Shown here: positions 44,741-53,989 of the stretch, in pieces
Layout of the letters: each line of letters opens with the position of its first letter
Position numbering within the stretch: the stretch's first letter is position 1
NCBI RefSeq assembly: GCF_009677585.1
Contig: NZ_WKYV01000008.1
Location: 124,001-188,000 of the forward strand
Direction of reading: 5' to 3'
DNA: 64,000 nucleotides
DNA from: Lactonifactor sp. BIOML-A5
Lineage (GTDB): Bacteria; Bacillota; Clostridia; Lachnospirales; Lachnospiraceae
Notes under the pieces: generated by a model
What the model saw: only the letters and a program-made list of their open reading frames with translations
Told to the model about the DNA's origin: nothing
Databases searched by the model: none
Program-made: the position numbers and the translations under genes

Positions 44741-45067
44741 TCAGAAAACTGCCTGCACCAGGATCATATACAGTACCGTGCCTGTGGCAATAGACAGCAG
44801 CATATTCTTCTTCCAACGGTGGACGCAGACTACCCCTGCAATTGAAATGATCTCCGGAAGGCCGTAGGACGGGGAAGTCCAGGATACCCCTTTGAGGCAG
44901 TACACAATCAAAAGCCCTATCACACTGTAGGGCAGTACCTTGCCCAGATACTGAATATATTTGGGTATCGGCTTATTATCCGGAAAAATCATAAAAGGCA
45001 GAAAGCGGGTAAGCATAGTTCCCAGTACTACCATTCCTATGGTTATCATCTGCTGTGTTATGGACAT
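44741..45067 (-). CDS. azlD: AzlD family branched-chain amino acid exporter subunit
   Basis: 108 residues, small membrane protein with about four hydrophobic segments; TRFLPFMIF and [14 protein letters not shown] are family-like. Its start overlaps the end of azlC (45058) by 10 bases and the two form the AzlCD exporter. Confidence 0.85.
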   Translation of the reverse strand: MSITQQMITIGMVVLGTMLTRFLPFMIFPDNKPIPKYIQYLGKVLPYSVIGLLIVYCLKGVSWTSPSYGLPEIISIAGVVCVHRWKKNMLLSIATGTVLYMILVQAVF

Positions 45068-45759
45068 ACGTCACCTTCTTTCTTCTCCAGCCTCCCCCTC
45101 AGGATAGTCAGTATGGCCAGCATAGTTGCCATGGACGGCAGGATAAAATTGTCAGGTCCGAACAGAAACAGACAGACTGCGGTGGCCACCACTCCGATAA
45201 CCGCAGGGAAGTGATCTCTGGATGCGAACCATTGATCCAGGAAAATCACAACAAACAGAGCAGTCATCACAAAGTCCAGACCCTTTGTATCAAAGTGGAG
45301 GAAGCCCCCCAGCACTGCCCCCGCAGTTGCACCTGCAAACCAGTAACATTGATTCAGGAGAGTTACAAAAAACATAAACCACCCCCGATCAATGCCTGCC
45401 GGGGGATCTGTGGTGCAATTAATAGAAAAGGACTCGTCACACATGCCAAAGATTAAATACCACTTTTTTCTGCCAGTTCCCCTGTATTTTTCCAGCATGG
45501 ATATGCCGTAAAACAGATGCCGGGCATTCACCATCAGCGCCAGAAGCAAAGCATAAAATGGCTGAAAGGGTGAAAGCAGCAGACTGACTGCCACAAACTC
45601 CATAGACCCCGCAAAGATAGTGGCGCTCATCAGCATGGGATACCAGAAGGCAAACCCCTTGCTCCGCATAAAGATTCCGTATGCGATCCCAAGAAACATA
45701 AAGCCTGCACAGATTGGTATAGTATACGGAAATGCCGCTCTAAATGCCTTTTTCTTCAT
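45058..45759 (-). CDS. azlC: AzlC family branched-chain amino acid exporter subunit
   Basis: 233 residues. [20 protein letters not shown] at the N-terminus and [13 protein letters not shown] are AzlC signatures; five or six hydrophobic segments. With AzlD it exports branched-chain amino acids and analogues. AzlCD is 21 bases downstream of the amidase gene; possibly same transcript. Confidence 0.9.
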   Translation of the reverse strand: MKKKAFRAAFPYTIPICAGFMFLGIAYGIFMRSKGFAFWYPMLMSATIFAGSMEFVAVSLLLSPFQPFYALLLALMVNARHLFYGISMLEKYRGTGRKKWYLIFGMCDESFSINCTTDPPAGIDRGWFMFFVTLLNQCYWFAGATAGAVLGGFLHFDTKGLDFVMTALFVVIFLDQWFASRDHFPAVIGVVATAVCLFLFGPDNFILPSMATMLAILTILRGRLEKKEGDVCP

Positions 45760-45779
45760 ACTCTCATTGTTCTCCTCCC

Positions 45780-47471
45780 CTAGTTAAAATAGTTATCTAT
45801 CCCGTCGGCAATTCCCTTTGCCATCTTTTTCTGGTAACCTGCATCCGCCATCCTGCGGTCTTCGGAAGCATTGCTCATGAATCCCATCTCAACAATGGTA
45901 ACAGGCACTGTACTCCAATTGATACCGCTCATCTCGTCAGAGGTAAGAATCCCTCTGTTCTTGGCACCTGTTGCTGCGCAGAAGCTGTCCAGGATATTCT
46001 GGGAAAGACGGCGGGAATCGTTTACAAGTCCCCTGATATACGGATTGTTTTTAGACGGTGCGATCGTCAGGGCGCCGGTCGCTGAGCTGCTGGAGTCGCT
46101 GTTTGCGTGAATCCGCACCAAGATATCCGCACCGGCGCGGGCTGCCATCTTAGCCCTTTCCGCGTTGCTGATATTTACATTGTTCGTCTCACGTATCATA
46201 TAAACTTCATATCCTCTGGCTTTAAGTTCATCTCTTAATTTCAATGATACCTGCAGGTTTAATTCATACTCGTACAGTCCCGTGGCGGTTCCCTTCGCCC
46301 CTCCGGTAACCTTCGCTTTTGTTGCCGACGCTCCCGGTCCTATGGGTTCCTTTTCACTGTTTCCTTTTAACTGATGTCCGGCATCTATGGCGATAAGTTT
46401 CCCTCTCGCCTTGTCCGGGATCCAGGCGCCGCTCTTATCCACAAAATAGTTTCCTATCCACTCGTCAGCTGCCATTTTCCCGCTGCTTTTCAGATAATAC
46501 CAGGTATTCCCCAGCTGGATCCAACCCGTGGCCATGGCCCCGTTGTCCTTCAGATAGTACCAGGTGCTCCCAATCAACTGCCAGCCGACGGCCATAGCCC
46601 CGTTTCCTTTCAGATAATACCAGGTATTCCCCATCAGCTGCCAGCCCGTGGCCATGGCTCCGCTTCCTTTCAGATAATACCAGGTGCTTCCGTCCAGCTG
46701 CCAGCCCGTGGCCATAGCTCCGCTGTCTTTCAGGTAATACCAGGTACTTCCCTTCTGCAGCCAGCCCGTGGCCATGGCTCCGTTTCCTTTCAGGTAATAC
46801 CAGGTATTTCTCTCCTGCAGCCAGCCCGTGGCCATGGCCCCGTTTCCTTTCAGATAATACCAGGTATTCCCAATCAGCTGCCAGCCCGTGGCCATAGCTC
46901 CGCTGTCTTTCAGATAGTACCAGGTGCTCCCCTCCTTCAGCCAGTCTGTGGCCATACTTCCGTTCCCTCTAAGATAATACCAGGAACGGCCGATCCATTG
47001 CCAGCCCGTGGCCATGGCCCCGTTTCCGCTCAGGTAATACCAGGTACTTCCCTCCTGCAGCCAGCCGGTCGCCATGGCCCCATTCTCCCTCAGGTAATAC
47101 CACTGGCCTCCATTCAGCAGCCAGCCCGTAGCCATACCACCGTCCTGATTCAGGTAATACCATCTGCTTCCCTCCTGAAACCAGCCGGTCCTTGCCCAGC
47201 CGTCTTCGTCAAACGCATACCATACATTGTCAATAAACCTCCAGCAGGAAGCCAGCCTTGTACCGTCCGGCATCTCGTACCAGCGTCCTTTCTCCTCCTG
47301 GTGCCACAGACCGGTCTGAGGGATCTGTTCCTCTTTCCCTTCTGTCTCTGTATCCTGTCTGTCCGGTGCTGTCTGATTTGCCCCCCAGACGCAGAACACC
47401 GCCATGCTTTGAAGAATAATTGCTGCTGCCAAGGCCGCAAAATATCGTCTGCCTGTTCGTCTTTTCTTCAT
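45780..47471 (-). CDS. N-acetylmuramoyl-L-alanine amidase with tandem cell-wall-binding repeats
   Basis: 563 residues from ATG 47471 (GAGGAG upstream). A signal peptide (FAALAAAIILQSMAVFCVWG) is followed by about 13 tandem 20-residue repeats of the type GWLQEGSTWYYLKGNGAMAT, which bind choline-like wall polymers. The C-terminal Amidase_3 domain has zinc ligands in IAIDAGH, the Glu of LYEYELN, His of VRIHAN, and catalytic Glu in VEMGFMSN. A secreted cell-wall hydrolase. Its repeat array is a 60-base-pair tandem DNA repeat. Confidence 0.95.
   Translation of the reverse strand: MKKRRTGRRYFAALAAAIILQSMAVFCVWGANQTAPDRQDTETEGKEEQIPQTGLWHQEEKGRWYEMPDGTRLASCWRFIDNVWYAFDEDGWARTGWFQEGSRWYYLNQDGGMATGWLLNGGQWYYLRENGAMATGWLQEGSTWYYLSGNGAMATGWQWIGRSWYYLRGNGSMATDWLKEGSTWYYLKDSGAMATGWQLIGNTWYYLKGNGAMATGWLQERNTWYYLKGNGAMATGWLQKGSTWYYLKDSGAMATGWQLDGSTWYYLKGSGAMATGWQLMGNTWYYLKGNGAMAVGWQLIGSTWYYLKDNGAMATGWIQLGNTWYYLKSSGKMAADEWIGNYFVDKSGAWIPDKARGKLIAIDAGHQLKGNSEKEPIGPGASATKAKVTGGAKGTATGLYEYELNLQVSLKLRDELKARGYEVYMIRETNNVNISNAERAKMAARAGADILVRIHANSDSSSSATGALTIAPSKNNPYIRGLVNDSRRLSQNILDSFCAATGAKNRGILTSDEMSGINWSTVPVTIVEMGFMSNASEDRRMADAGYQKKMAKGIADGIDNYFN
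46501..47160 (-). repeat. 60-base tandem repeat array inside the amidase gene
   Basis: Eleven complete 60-base units follow head to tail, each encoding one 20-residue wall-binding repeat. Partial units continue at both ends. Copies differ by substitutions, e.g. KGNG/KDSG/RENG, but maintain frame, so array length could change by recombination without a frameshift. Confidence 0.95.
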
Positions 47472-47588
47472 ATGTATTCTCCTCACCCCAGGGTATATAT
47501 CTCCCTGTAATTGCTGAAAAGACCCAAAAGCAGAGTCCGGCGGTTTCCCACCTGCTCTCCGCTCCCGGGTCTTATATCACCTGCGTAC

Positions 47589-48221
47589 TCAGAGTTCTTC
47601 TCTGAACCGGATTTTTGTGTAGGCTTTGATCTCCTCCACGCACTCATCCCAGCTCATCTTGCTGCTGTCGAGGCACAAATCATAATTCCTCGCATCGTTC
47701 CAGTAGTTCCCTGTATAGTAGTAATAATAATCTCCAAAATACTTATTCACCTTTTCGATATACTTTTCTGCTTCCCGCTCATCAATATCATTTTTCTCCA
47801 TACAGCGGGCCACACAGTAATCCCATGGCGCATGGATAAACACCCGCACCACATTGGGATACTCTTTCAGTACGAAGTCGGCACAGTGTCCTACCATAAC
47901 GCAAGACTGTGACTGGGCCAGATCCTTCATCACCTTAGCCTGATAATAAAACAGGTTGTCATTGGATACAAAATCGTCACTTCCGGGTGGAATCAACTCT
48001 CCTTTGTATACATTAGTCCCTCTTCTTTTAAAGATGGGATTACTTCTCAGCTTCTCATCCGCCTCATTAAAGAGTCTCTCATTTATCCCGCTGTCATCGG
48101 AGGCCAGACGGAGAATCTCCCTTTCGTAGCAGGGAATCCCCAGGTTTTGGGCCAGCATGTGGCCGATGGTATTCCCTCCGCTTCCATAGTGCCGGGCAAT
48201 AGTAAAAACCAGATGTTCCAT
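47589..48221 (-). CDS. Cytidylate kinase-like family protein
   Basis: 210 residues from ATG 48221 (AGGAGGGG upstream; the open frame extends to 48359 but overlaps livF). FTIARHYGSGGNTIGHMLAQNLGIPCYEREIL matches the P-loop-like start of the cytidylate-kinase-like family, and VFIHAPWDYCVARCMEKND the LID region. It follows livF by 10 bases. The role, possibly nucleotide or small-molecule kinase, is unknown; such genes are widespread in gut Clostridia without an assigned substrate. Confidence 0.82.
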   Translation of the reverse strand: MEHLVFTIARHYGSGGNTIGHMLAQNLGIPCYEREILRLASDDSGINERLFNEADEKLRSNPIFKRRGTNVYKGELIPPGSDDFVSNDNLFYYQAKVMKDLAQSQSCVMVGHCADFVLKEYPNVVRVFIHAPWDYCVARCMEKNDIDEREAEKYIEKVNKYFGDYYYYYTGNYWNDARNYDLCLDSSKMSWDECVEEIKAYTKIRFREEL

Positions 48222-48231
48222 AAGTCCCCTC

Positions 48232-48942
48232 CTATTCTCCAAGATATGCTTTTTTAATTGAATCATCTTCCATAAGCACAGACGCCTCTGCGTCCAGGAC
48301 AATATTTCCCGTCTCCAGCACATAGGCACGGTCCGCGATAGACAATGCTTTTTTTGCATTCTGCTCTACCAGCAGTACGGTAGTACCGCCTGCGCTTACA
48401 TCCTGAATGATTTTAAATATCTCATTTACAAAGATTGGGGAAAGACCCATGGACGGTTCATCCATGAGAATAATCTTGGGATGAGACATTAAGGCCCTGC
48501 CCATAGCCAGCATCTGCTGTTCTCCGCCGCTTAAGGTACCTGCCAGCTGATTCTTTCTCTCCTCCAGCCGGGGAAAACGCTGATACACCTCACGGATACT
48601 CTCATTTATCTCATTTTTATCTTTTCTTGTATAAGCCCCCATTATCAGGTTCTCATATACTGTCAAATCAGCAAATACCCGGCGTCCCTCCGGTACATGA
48701 GCCATACCCAGGGTCACAATCTTGTGTGCAGGAGTCTTGGTGATTTCTTTTCCTTCGAACTCTATTTTGCCTGATTTGGGACTGATTAGTCCTGTTACGG
48801 TCTGGAGTATCGTAGTCTTTCCTGCGCCGTTTGCTCCGATCAGGGCAATAATTTCCCCTTCGTTTACCTCGAAAGAGACTCCCTTAATTGCCTGGATTAC
48901 GCCGTAATTTACTATCAGGTCTGTTACTTTTAACATTGCCAT
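48232..48942 (-). CDS. livF: Branched-chain amino acid ABC transporter ATPase LivF
   Basis: 236 residues; Walker A GANGAGKTT, signature LSGGEQQML, Walker B ILMDEPSMGLSP, with the LivF-typical short form. GGAGGAGGAG before the ATG at 48942. Last ABC gene of livKHMGF. Confidence 0.96.
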   Translation of the reverse strand: MAMLKVTDLIVNYGVIQAIKGVSFEVNEGEIIALIGANGAGKTTILQTVTGLISPKSGKIEFEGKEITKTPAHKIVTLGMAHVPEGRRVFADLTVYENLIMGAYTRKDKNEINESIREVYQRFPRLEERKNQLAGTLSGGEQQMLAMGRALMSHPKIILMDEPSMGLSPIFVNEIFKIIQDVSAGGTTVLLVEQNAKKALSIADRAYVLETGNIVLDAEASVLMEDDSIKKAYLGE

Positions 48943-48955
48943 TGGTCTCCTCCTC

Positions 48956-49714
48956 CTATTCTCCCAGATAAGCTGTGATAACTCTGGGATCGTTCAGTAC
49001 TTCTTCCGGGGTTCCATTGGCAAGCTCCGTGCCAAAATTCAGCACATACAAATATTCACAGATTCCCGCCACCAGTTTCATATCATGTTCAATCAGAAGG
49101 ATCGTCACCTGAAACTGCTTACGGATCAGTTCTATGGTTTCCATCAGCTCCGCTGTCTCATTGGGGTTCATCCCCGCAGCAGGTTCATCTAACAGAAGAA
49201 GTTTGGGATTGGTTGCAAGAGCACGGGCGATCTCCAGCTTTCTCTGTTTTCCGTAGGGAAGATTGGATGCCAGAGTCTCTGAAAACTGTTCCAGGTCGAA
49301 AACTCTCAAAATATCTCCTGCTCTCTCATCCATTTCCCTTTCCCGTTTAAAATACCCGGGCAAATGCAGCATGCTCTCCGCCAGCCGATAAGTAATCTGA
49401 TTGTGGAGAGCCACCTTTACATTGTCCTTAACGCTCATCTTACTGAACAGACGGATGTTCTGAAAGGTCCTGGCAATACCGCTTTGACAGATCTCGGCAG
49501 GCTTTTTTCCCACAATCTTTTCCCCGTTCAGGCTAATCGTACCGTCCGTAGGCTGGTAGACGCCGGTGAGAAGATTAAAAGCTGTTGTTTTGCCTGCGCC
49601 GTTTGGTCCTATCAGCCCCACCAGGCTGCCCTCTTCTATGGTCATATTCAGATTGTCTACTGCTCTGAGCCCTCCGAAGGAGATCCCGAGATTCTTTACT
49701 TCTAATAATGCCAT
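48956..49714 (-). CDS. livG: Branched-chain amino acid ABC transporter ATPase LivG
   Basis: 252 residues. Walker A GPNGAGKTT, degenerate signature LPYGKQRKLEIARAL, Walker B LLLDEPAAGMNPNE. Located between livM and livF with 2- and 13-base gaps. Confidence 0.96.
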   Translation of the reverse strand: MALLEVKNLGISFGGLRAVDNLNMTIEEGSLVGLIGPNGAGKTTAFNLLTGVYQPTDGTISLNGEKIVGKKPAEICQSGIARTFQNIRLFSKMSVKDNVKVALHNQITYRLAESMLHLPGYFKREREMDERAGDILRVFDLEQFSETLASNLPYGKQRKLEIARALATNPKLLLLDEPAAGMNPNETAELMETIELIRKQFQVTILLIEHDMKLVAGICEYLYVLNFGTELANGTPEEVLNDPRVITAYLGE

Positions 49715-49716
49715 GC

Positions 49717-50685
49717 TTATTCTCCCTCCTTCTGAAGTCTGCCCGCCTGACGCATATTTCTTCTGTCCATGAAAGCGCGCTTGATAGGGGAATTATTAAA
49801 TAACATCAGGGCAATCAGCACGATGGAGTATAAAAGCATACGATAATCCGCCGCTCCCCGGAGCACCTCCGGAAGTGCTGTGAGAATTACAGCAGCAATA
49901 ATGGATCCCTTGATATTGCCCATTCCGCCCAGTACTACCATTACCAGTATCTCAATGGAAGTATTATAGTCAAAATTCACCGGCTTTAATATACCGATGT
50001 TTCCCGCATAAACAACACCTGCGACACCGGCAAAAAAAGCTGCAATTACAAACGTCATAATCTTATAGCGGCTCACAGGTATCCCTGCCGCTTCCGCTGC
50101 AATGTAGTTGTCACGGATAGAAGTAATTGCGCGTCCGTGGCGGGATCTCACAATATTGGATACCAGCAGCACTACAATAACTGTCAGAATAAATACAAAG
50201 GTAAAATTACGGTATGTGGTGTAAAGAGGAATCTTCGAAAGCCCCTTTGCCCCACCGGTAATAGGTGTCATAAAGTTGATGATAGATTTGATAATCTCTC
50301 CAAATCCCAGTGTCACAATGGCTAGATAGTCACCTTTCAGCCTGAGCACCGGCACGCCTATGATAAGGCCGAAGACGGCCGCAGCGCTTCCCCCGATCAA
50401 AAGGGCGATAAGAATTGCCGGAAGCTGGGGAAGTTCTGTATGTGTCAGAAAAAGAGCACCGGAATAAGCCCCTACAGACATAAATCCTGCATGCCCCAGG
50501 CTCAGTTCCCCCAGAAATCCTACCACCAGACAGAGAGATACTGCCATCATAACATACACACAGATAGGAATAATCAGTGATGTCATCTGCCTGCTCAGCA
50601 TACCCCCGCTGATAAGGCCCTGAATCACGGCATAGACACCAACCGCTATAATTACATTAATTATGGTCTTTTTGTTTATCTTCAT
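49717..50685 (-). CDS. livM: Branched-chain amino acid ABC transporter permease LivM
   Basis: 322 residues from ATG 50685 (AGGTGA upstream; a GTG at 50694 opens the frame earlier). Eight to ten membrane segments; GELSLGHAGFMSVGAYSGAL is the usual signature. It pairs with LivH. Confidence 0.95.
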   Translation of the reverse strand: MKINKKTIINVIIAVGVYAVIQGLISGGMLSRQMTSLIIPICVYVMMAVSLCLVVGFLGELSLGHAGFMSVGAYSGALFLTHTELPQLPAILIALLIGGSAAAVFGLIIGVPVLRLKGDYLAIVTLGFGEIIKSIINFMTPITGGAKGLSKIPLYTTYRNFTFVFILTVIVVLLVSNIVRSRHGRAITSIRDNYIAAEAAGIPVSRYKIMTFVIAAFFAGVAGVVYAGNIGILKPVNFDYNTSIEILVMVVLGGMGNIKGSIIAAVILTALPEVLRGAADYRMLLYSIVLIALMLFNNSPIKRAFMDRRNMRQAGRLQKEGE

Positions 50686-50694
50686 CTGTCTCAC

Positions 50695-51582
50695 CTACAC
50701 TTTCTCAATCTTCAGTTTGCCCAGCAAACCAGAGGGTTTCACGAGAAGCACGATGACCAGAATGCCGAATACAATTGCATCTGCCAGCTGTGTGGATATG
50801 TATGCCTTAGAAAGAGACTCTATAATTCCAAGGATGATTCCTCCCAGCATGGCACCGGGAATACTGCCGATTCCCCCCAGCACTGCCGCAACAAAAGCTT
50901 TGATTCCAGGCAATGCCCCCATAGTGGGGAGCAGGGTCTCATACTGTGATATGAATAAGATACCCGCTACTGCAGCCAGTGCAGACCCGATGGCAAATGT
51001 AAGGGAAATGGTCTGATTTACATTTACTCCCATCAGCTCTGCCGCTCCCTTATCCTCCGATACGGCCCTCATAGCACGTCCAGCTTTTGACTTATTGATA
51101 AACAAAGTCAGAGCAATCATAGAAACCGTCGTCACAACCAGAGTCACAATCGTGATTCCTGAGATATTCAGACTCCCCACCTTCACAGACGGAACCCTGA
51201 TGATAGAACCAAAAGGAATGGGGGTTGCCTTAAAAATGAGCAGTGACAGGTTCTGCAGAAGATAACTGACACCAATCGCCGTTATCAGCACCGCCAGAGG
51301 GGTTGCGTTTCGCAGAGGCTTATAAGCCACCTTTTCAATGGTAATTCCGAGGACTGCGCATACCACAATGGTGAGCAGAACCGCAGGCACCGGATGAAGT
51401 CCCAGGAGCCCTACAAACACATACAGGGCGTAAGCTCCTACCATAATAATGTCTCCATGGGCAAAGTTTATCATCTTCGCGATACCGTACACCATGGTGT
51501 ATCCCAGAGCGATCAGCGCATAGATACTTCCTGTCCGCAATCCATTAATCAGCTGTTCCAGGATACTGTTTACCAAATCCAT
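50695..51582 (-). CDS. livH: Branched-chain amino acid ABC transporter permease LivH
   Basis: 295 residues from ATG 51582 (GGAG upstream). INFAHGDIIMVGAY and GIGSIPGAMLGG are LivH motifs, with about eight membrane segments. The frame opens upstream to 51657 but the family N-terminus begins here. Confidence 0.95.
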   Translation of the reverse strand: MDLVNSILEQLINGLRTGSIYALIALGYTMVYGIAKMINFAHGDIIMVGAYALYVFVGLLGLHPVPAVLLTIVVCAVLGITIEKVAYKPLRNATPLAVLITAIGVSYLLQNLSLLIFKATPIPFGSIIRVPSVKVGSLNISGITIVTLVVTTVSMIALTLFINKSKAGRAMRAVSEDKGAAELMGVNVNQTISLTFAIGSALAAVAGILFISQYETLLPTMGALPGIKAFVAAVLGGIGSIPGAMLGGIILGIIESLSKAYISTQLADAIVFGILVIVLLVKPSGLLGKLKIEKV

Positions 51583-51692
51583 ACTTTCTCCACCTTCTTT
51601 CGTAATATTTAAATCCTGCATATCTTTGGAGCCGTAAAAGGAGACAGCTGTTGCCATCTCCTTTTGCTATCATCCTATGGATTACAGATTTA

Positions 51693-52871
51693 CTACTCTG
51701 CTTTGTACTGATATGCTCCGTCTTTTACTTCTACAAACTTAACTTCCTTTACAGCAGCACCTGAGGCGTCAAAAGTAATCTCATCGCCTGTCATTCCGCT
51801 GACAGTAATCTTTGTCATAGCTTCAATCATATCTGCACTCTCAATGCTTCCAGCCTCTTCCATGGCTGCTTTGAATGTGTATACAGTATCGTAAGCATCT
51901 GCAGCAAACTGGTCAGGAGTTGCTTTATAGGCTTCATTATAAGCATCCACAAACTTTTTCACATCTGCATCATCAACCGTTGCACAGAATGGGCTGGAGA
52001 ATACACATCCCTCTACTGTGGAAGCATCAGATACTGTATCAAGAACGCCGTCCCATCCGTCAGAACCTAAGAACTGCAGTGTCATCCCCATATCCTTCGC
52101 CTGTTTTGTAATGTAAGTAGCATCCTGATAGTAAGCAGGTACGTAGATGGCTTCCGCATCCGTACCTTTGATTGTGGTCAGCTGTGTATTAAATTCAACA
52201 TCATTGGTGTTGAATGCTTCACTGGCTACAATCTCTCCGCCTTTTGCTTTTACTTCTTCTTCAAAAGCTTTCTGAAGACCTGTACTGTATTCATCTGCTG
52301 CGTTATAGATAACGGCAATCTTTTTCAGTCCCATAGTATCAATCGCGTAATCTGCCATTGCCTTGCCCTGCTCCGGATCTGAGAAGCAGATGCGGAAAGC
52401 ATTGTCATTGGCAATACAGCCCTCTGCAGAACCGGATGGGGTTACCTGCAGAATACCATCCTGGTATGTCTGATCTACAATAGCTATACAGGCACCGCTG
52501 GTTACACACCCCATAATTGCATTGGCTCCCTTGTCCATAACCGTGTTATACGCCTGAACCGCTTTATCTTCCGAAGCCTCATCATCTGCAAATTCCAGCG
52601 CGAATTTGTAAGTAGTGTCTCCCACTTTCACTCCGCCGGCATCATTAATTTCTTTAATCGCAATCTCAGCTCCCTGCTTAACGCTGGTTCCGTAAGAAGC
52701 AGCAGCTCCAGTTACAGGGCCGATGCCTCCGATTAAGAAGGTCTCTTCTCCTGCGCCTGCCGCCTCAGATCCTTCTGCTTTGTCTTTCTTGTCATCACCA
52801 CAACCGGCCATCATAGACACAGCCAATACTGCAGCCACGGAAAAAGCTGCAATTCTTTTCATGTTTTTCAT
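51693..52871 (-). CDS. livK: Branched-chain amino acid ABC transporter substrate-binding lipoprotein
   Basis: 392 residues. Signal peptide and lipobox MAGC, then the LivJ/K fold with FLIGGIGPVTGAAASYGTSVKQGAEIAIKEIN. GGAGG precedes the ATG at 52871. It begins the liv operon. Confidence 0.95.
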   Translation of the reverse strand: MKNMKRIAAFSVAAVLAVSMMAGCGDDKKDKAEGSEAAGAGEETFLIGGIGPVTGAAASYGTSVKQGAEIAIKEINDAGGVKVGDTTYKFALEFADDEASEDKAVQAYNTVMDKGANAIMGCVTSGACIAIVDQTYQDGILQVTPSGSAEGCIANDNAFRICFSDPEQGKAMADYAIDTMGLKKIAVIYNAADEYSTGLQKAFEEEVKAKGGEIVASEAFNTNDVEFNTQLTTIKGTDAEAIYVPAYYQDATYITKQAKDMGMTLQFLGSDGWDGVLDTVSDASTVEGCVFSSPFCATVDDADVKKFVDAYNEAYKATPDQFAADAYDTVYTFKAAMEEAGSIESADMIEAMTKITVSGMTGDEITFDASGAAVKEVKFVEVKDGAYQYKAE

Positions 52872-52953
52872 CTCATATCCTCCTTCAATATCACGCTTTC
52901 AGATCGACTTTATAGGGATAATCTATAAAATCTTTCTTAAAATTCTGATTACT

Positions 52954-52983
52954 ATCATACCCCAATCAGGACATATCTGTCAA
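52954..52983 (-). promoter_or_regulatory. Promoter of the liv operon
   Basis: Minus strand TTGACA (52983-52978), 18-base spacer, TATGAT (52959-52954). Confidence 0.65.
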
Positions 52984-53047
52984 TGGTTTCCTGCTTTATC
53001 CAGACAGCAATTTGAAGGATTGATGCGCTGAAGCATGTAAGTATCTT

Positions 53048-53908
53048 TTATACTTCGCAGTACCCTGCAATCTCATATTCCCCGGGTATCTCGTAAGTCT
53101 TATCCGGCGCTCCCATGACCCACTGAACCTCTCTTGGCCTCCACTGGGAGAGAACTGCCGAGAAGTGAAACATTACAATTCCCTGGTTCAGCTTTCCGTC
53201 ATGTTCTCCTGTAAGCTCATCCTCTTTCACTGCCAGAATCATTTGATTATAGTCATAGATAAAACGGTAGGGCTGCCGGTTCAGAAAGGACGGCGCAATA
53301 CTGGCCCCATAGAAGGCTTTCTCCATAGTATCGTCGATCACATCCTCTTCCCAGCCTGATTTCTGCCCCCATTTTTCCAGATATACCAGATCCTCCACGC
53401 AGATTTTAGGAGCCAGGTGCCCTTCTCTTGTGATGACATGTATATCAGAAGGACTCTTAATATCCAGACGTGTTCTGTCCCCCAGAGAGTTCCCGTATCC
53501 AAACGCAATAATAGCCGCGACATTTTTATCAGAAGAAAGTCCCACAGCCTCCTTAACAGCGTCACTGTCAGTCAGTGTCACCCAGCAGCTGTCCAGCTCC
53601 ATCTCCGACAGCTTCAAAACCAAATCTTCCCCTATGTACCCTGCATTCTGAGCCGCATATGGATGATCCTCGGATAAGATTAAGAGATAATACGGTGCCT
53701 TAATCAAAAAGCCCTTATATCCCGCAACTCCATCCAGAAGCTTCTCCCCCTCCTTCTGCAGCAGCACAAGGTCCACGTCAATGTGGGGAATCAGTCTGGA
53801 ACCCTTCTGAAAATGTTCCCGGATATCTTCCATCTGCTTCTCAGACAAATCCCAGTCCTTAAAATCTCTGATTGACATTCTCTTTTCCATTAAATTGTAG
53901 TAATCCAT
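53048..53908 (-). CDS. Nitroreductase family protein
   Basis: 286 residues. EKRMSIRDFKDWDLSEKQ at the N-terminus is the FMN-dependent nitroreductase start; FYGASIAPSFLNRQPYRFIYD and the internal VDLVLLQ regions fit the fold. AGGAGG precedes the ATG at 53908. Substrate unknown, possibly a quinone or nitro compound. It lies between the liv operon promoter and rpoN. Confidence 0.82.
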   Translation of the reverse strand: MDYYNLMEKRMSIRDFKDWDLSEKQMEDIREHFQKGSRLIPHIDVDLVLLQKEGEKLLDGVAGYKGFLIKAPYYLLILSEDHPYAAQNAGYIGEDLVLKLSEMELDSCWVTLTDSDAVKEAVGLSSDKNVAAIIAFGYGNSLGDRTRLDIKSPSDIHVITREGHLAPKICVEDLVYLEKWGQKSGWEEDVIDDTMEKAFYGASIAPSFLNRQPYRFIYDYNQMILAVKEDELTGEHDGKLNQGIVMFHFSAVLSQWRPREVQWVMGAPDKTYEIPGEYEIAGYCEV

Positions 53909-53989
53909 GGTTAACCTCCTGTGATTATATATTTGCTAACTTTACCCTTTAACTCCATATTGTTATCTTAATGCAGCGCTGTAGGATTG

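Noticed and set aside
46374..47510. 378-residue plus-strand frame with Pro-rich repeats
   Set aside because: It is the reverse of the 60-base amidase repeat, so repetition is inherited from the real gene.
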